NCBI GenBank assembly: GCA_030848705.1
Contig: CM061245.1
Span: 58,988,006 to 59,052,005 of the forward strand
Direction of reading: 5' to 3'
Length of the DNA stretch: 64,000 bases
DNA from: Heracleum sosnowskyi
Lineage: Eukaryota; Streptophyta; Magnoliopsida; Apiales; Apiaceae
The notes beneath the pieces were generated by a model, which was not told the origin of the DNA, made no database searches, and saw only the letters and a program-made list of their open reading frames with translations. Position numbers and translations under genes: made by a program. This document shows positions 63,641 through 64,000 of the stretch, piece by piece (position 1 is the first letter of the stretch; each line of letters begins with the position of its first letter).

Positions 63641-64000
63641 GAGCAGGTGATTACCTTCTGCAAGGAGCTCAGCATGCTCCTGAGAGGAGGGTAATTGATT
63701 TTTCCACGGCTTGATACCTATATAAACAAGTAATAACTACAATCAACGAAGAGAGAAGCAAAAAAAACTACAATCAGCAGCTCACAATGCAACTTTTTTA
63801 AAATATAGTTGAAGAAAGAAGGCACCTGCCACCTCTAGGCAGTGGATATAATATACACAATACGTTTTGGAGTCCCAAGGCTTAATAGATAGCAGATACC
63901 TTCATCTTTTGCCATATCAACGAAGGCTTGGAGTTCCAAGGCTTTACGGTAGTACATCATACCTCTTACTGAGATTAGCAAGAATGAACAAGTAAATATA

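Larger units (their letters stand above)
62151..63974 (-). pseudogene. callose synthase (glucan synthase-like) gene fragment, decayed
   Basis: Callose synthases make beta-1,3-glucan at the plasma membrane. Four exon pieces are recognisable on the minus strand. 63974-63900: RGMMYYRKALELQAF and VDMAKDE, then a GT donor. About 62645-62534: IKLPG, then (shifted frame) ILGEGKPKNQNHAII and LTRGEGLQTIDM, GT donor. 62456-62338: DNYMEEAFKMWNLLQELLKK and RYPTILGLREHIFTG, GT donor. 62236-62151: VSSLEWFMPNQETSF. Damage includes a stop just before IKLPG, a frameshift after it, an AG acceptor changed to AC before 62236, and a 19-bp tandem duplication (62172-62190/62191-62209). The sequence ends abruptly at 62151. 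Earlier exons may lie beyond the window. A segment near 63655-63715 may be a further exon. Confidence 0.82.

Overview
This window looks like a repeat-dense, AT-rich stretch of a plant nuclear genome, most likely a eudicot. The evidence is Ty1/copia Sirevirus elements with an extra env-like ORF, a Ty3/gypsy Tat-lineage element with an added archaeal-type RNase H, Mutator-like (MULE) elements, Helitron-type ends, and broken pieces of plant genes (type I metacaspase, a GARP/HHO-type transcription factor, callose synthase). I see no intact host gene, no rRNA gene, no functional tRNA gene and no CRISPR array. Almost everything is mobile DNA.

Layout. 1-2406: 3' part of a Ty1/copia element with its 3' LTR. 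2580-3900: degenerate gypsy LTR and integrase remnant (minus strand). 3930-4110: short tRNA-like/TRIM-like piece with a primer binding site. 4721-6575: Pack-MULE with about 206-bp inverted ends and a perfect 9-bp target duplication, carrying metacaspase exons and one GARP exon. 7371-50840: a four-element nest. 50841-59406: AT-rich land of Helitron-like ends, hAT-like and MITE-like pieces, SINE-like units and an inverted repeat family. 59416-61816: MULE with an intron-containing transposase gene and a perfect 9-bp target duplication. 62151-63974: callose synthase pseudogene exons, probably continuing beyond the window.

The nest can be solved from target duplications. The outermost element O (7371-50840, minus strand, TSD acatt) has LTRs of about 4.65 kb around only 1.3 kb of internal DNA without a coding set, so it is a LARD-type non-autonomous element. 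Its right LTR was hit twice: by Sirevirus A (13562-24443, plus, TSD tgaag) and by Tat-lineage gypsy C (27364-48904, minus, TSD tatat). Sirevirus B (33730-46843, minus, TSD ttggc) then entered the gag region of C. By eye the LTR pairs differ by a few percent in O, about 7/495 in A, 2/494 in C and 1/1019 in B, consistent with the nesting order.

The most unusual signal is that the nested LTR elements each carry their own short word scattered through them: AAACTCTGA in A, TCAACGAAA/CGTTGA in B, TTCGACCTCG in the 3' UTR of C, and AAAACGAAT in the LTR of O. In A and B the word occurs in LTRs, in spacers and inside the low-complexity linkers of gag, pol and the env-like ORF, so coding and non-coding parts share it. 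I do not know a function for it.
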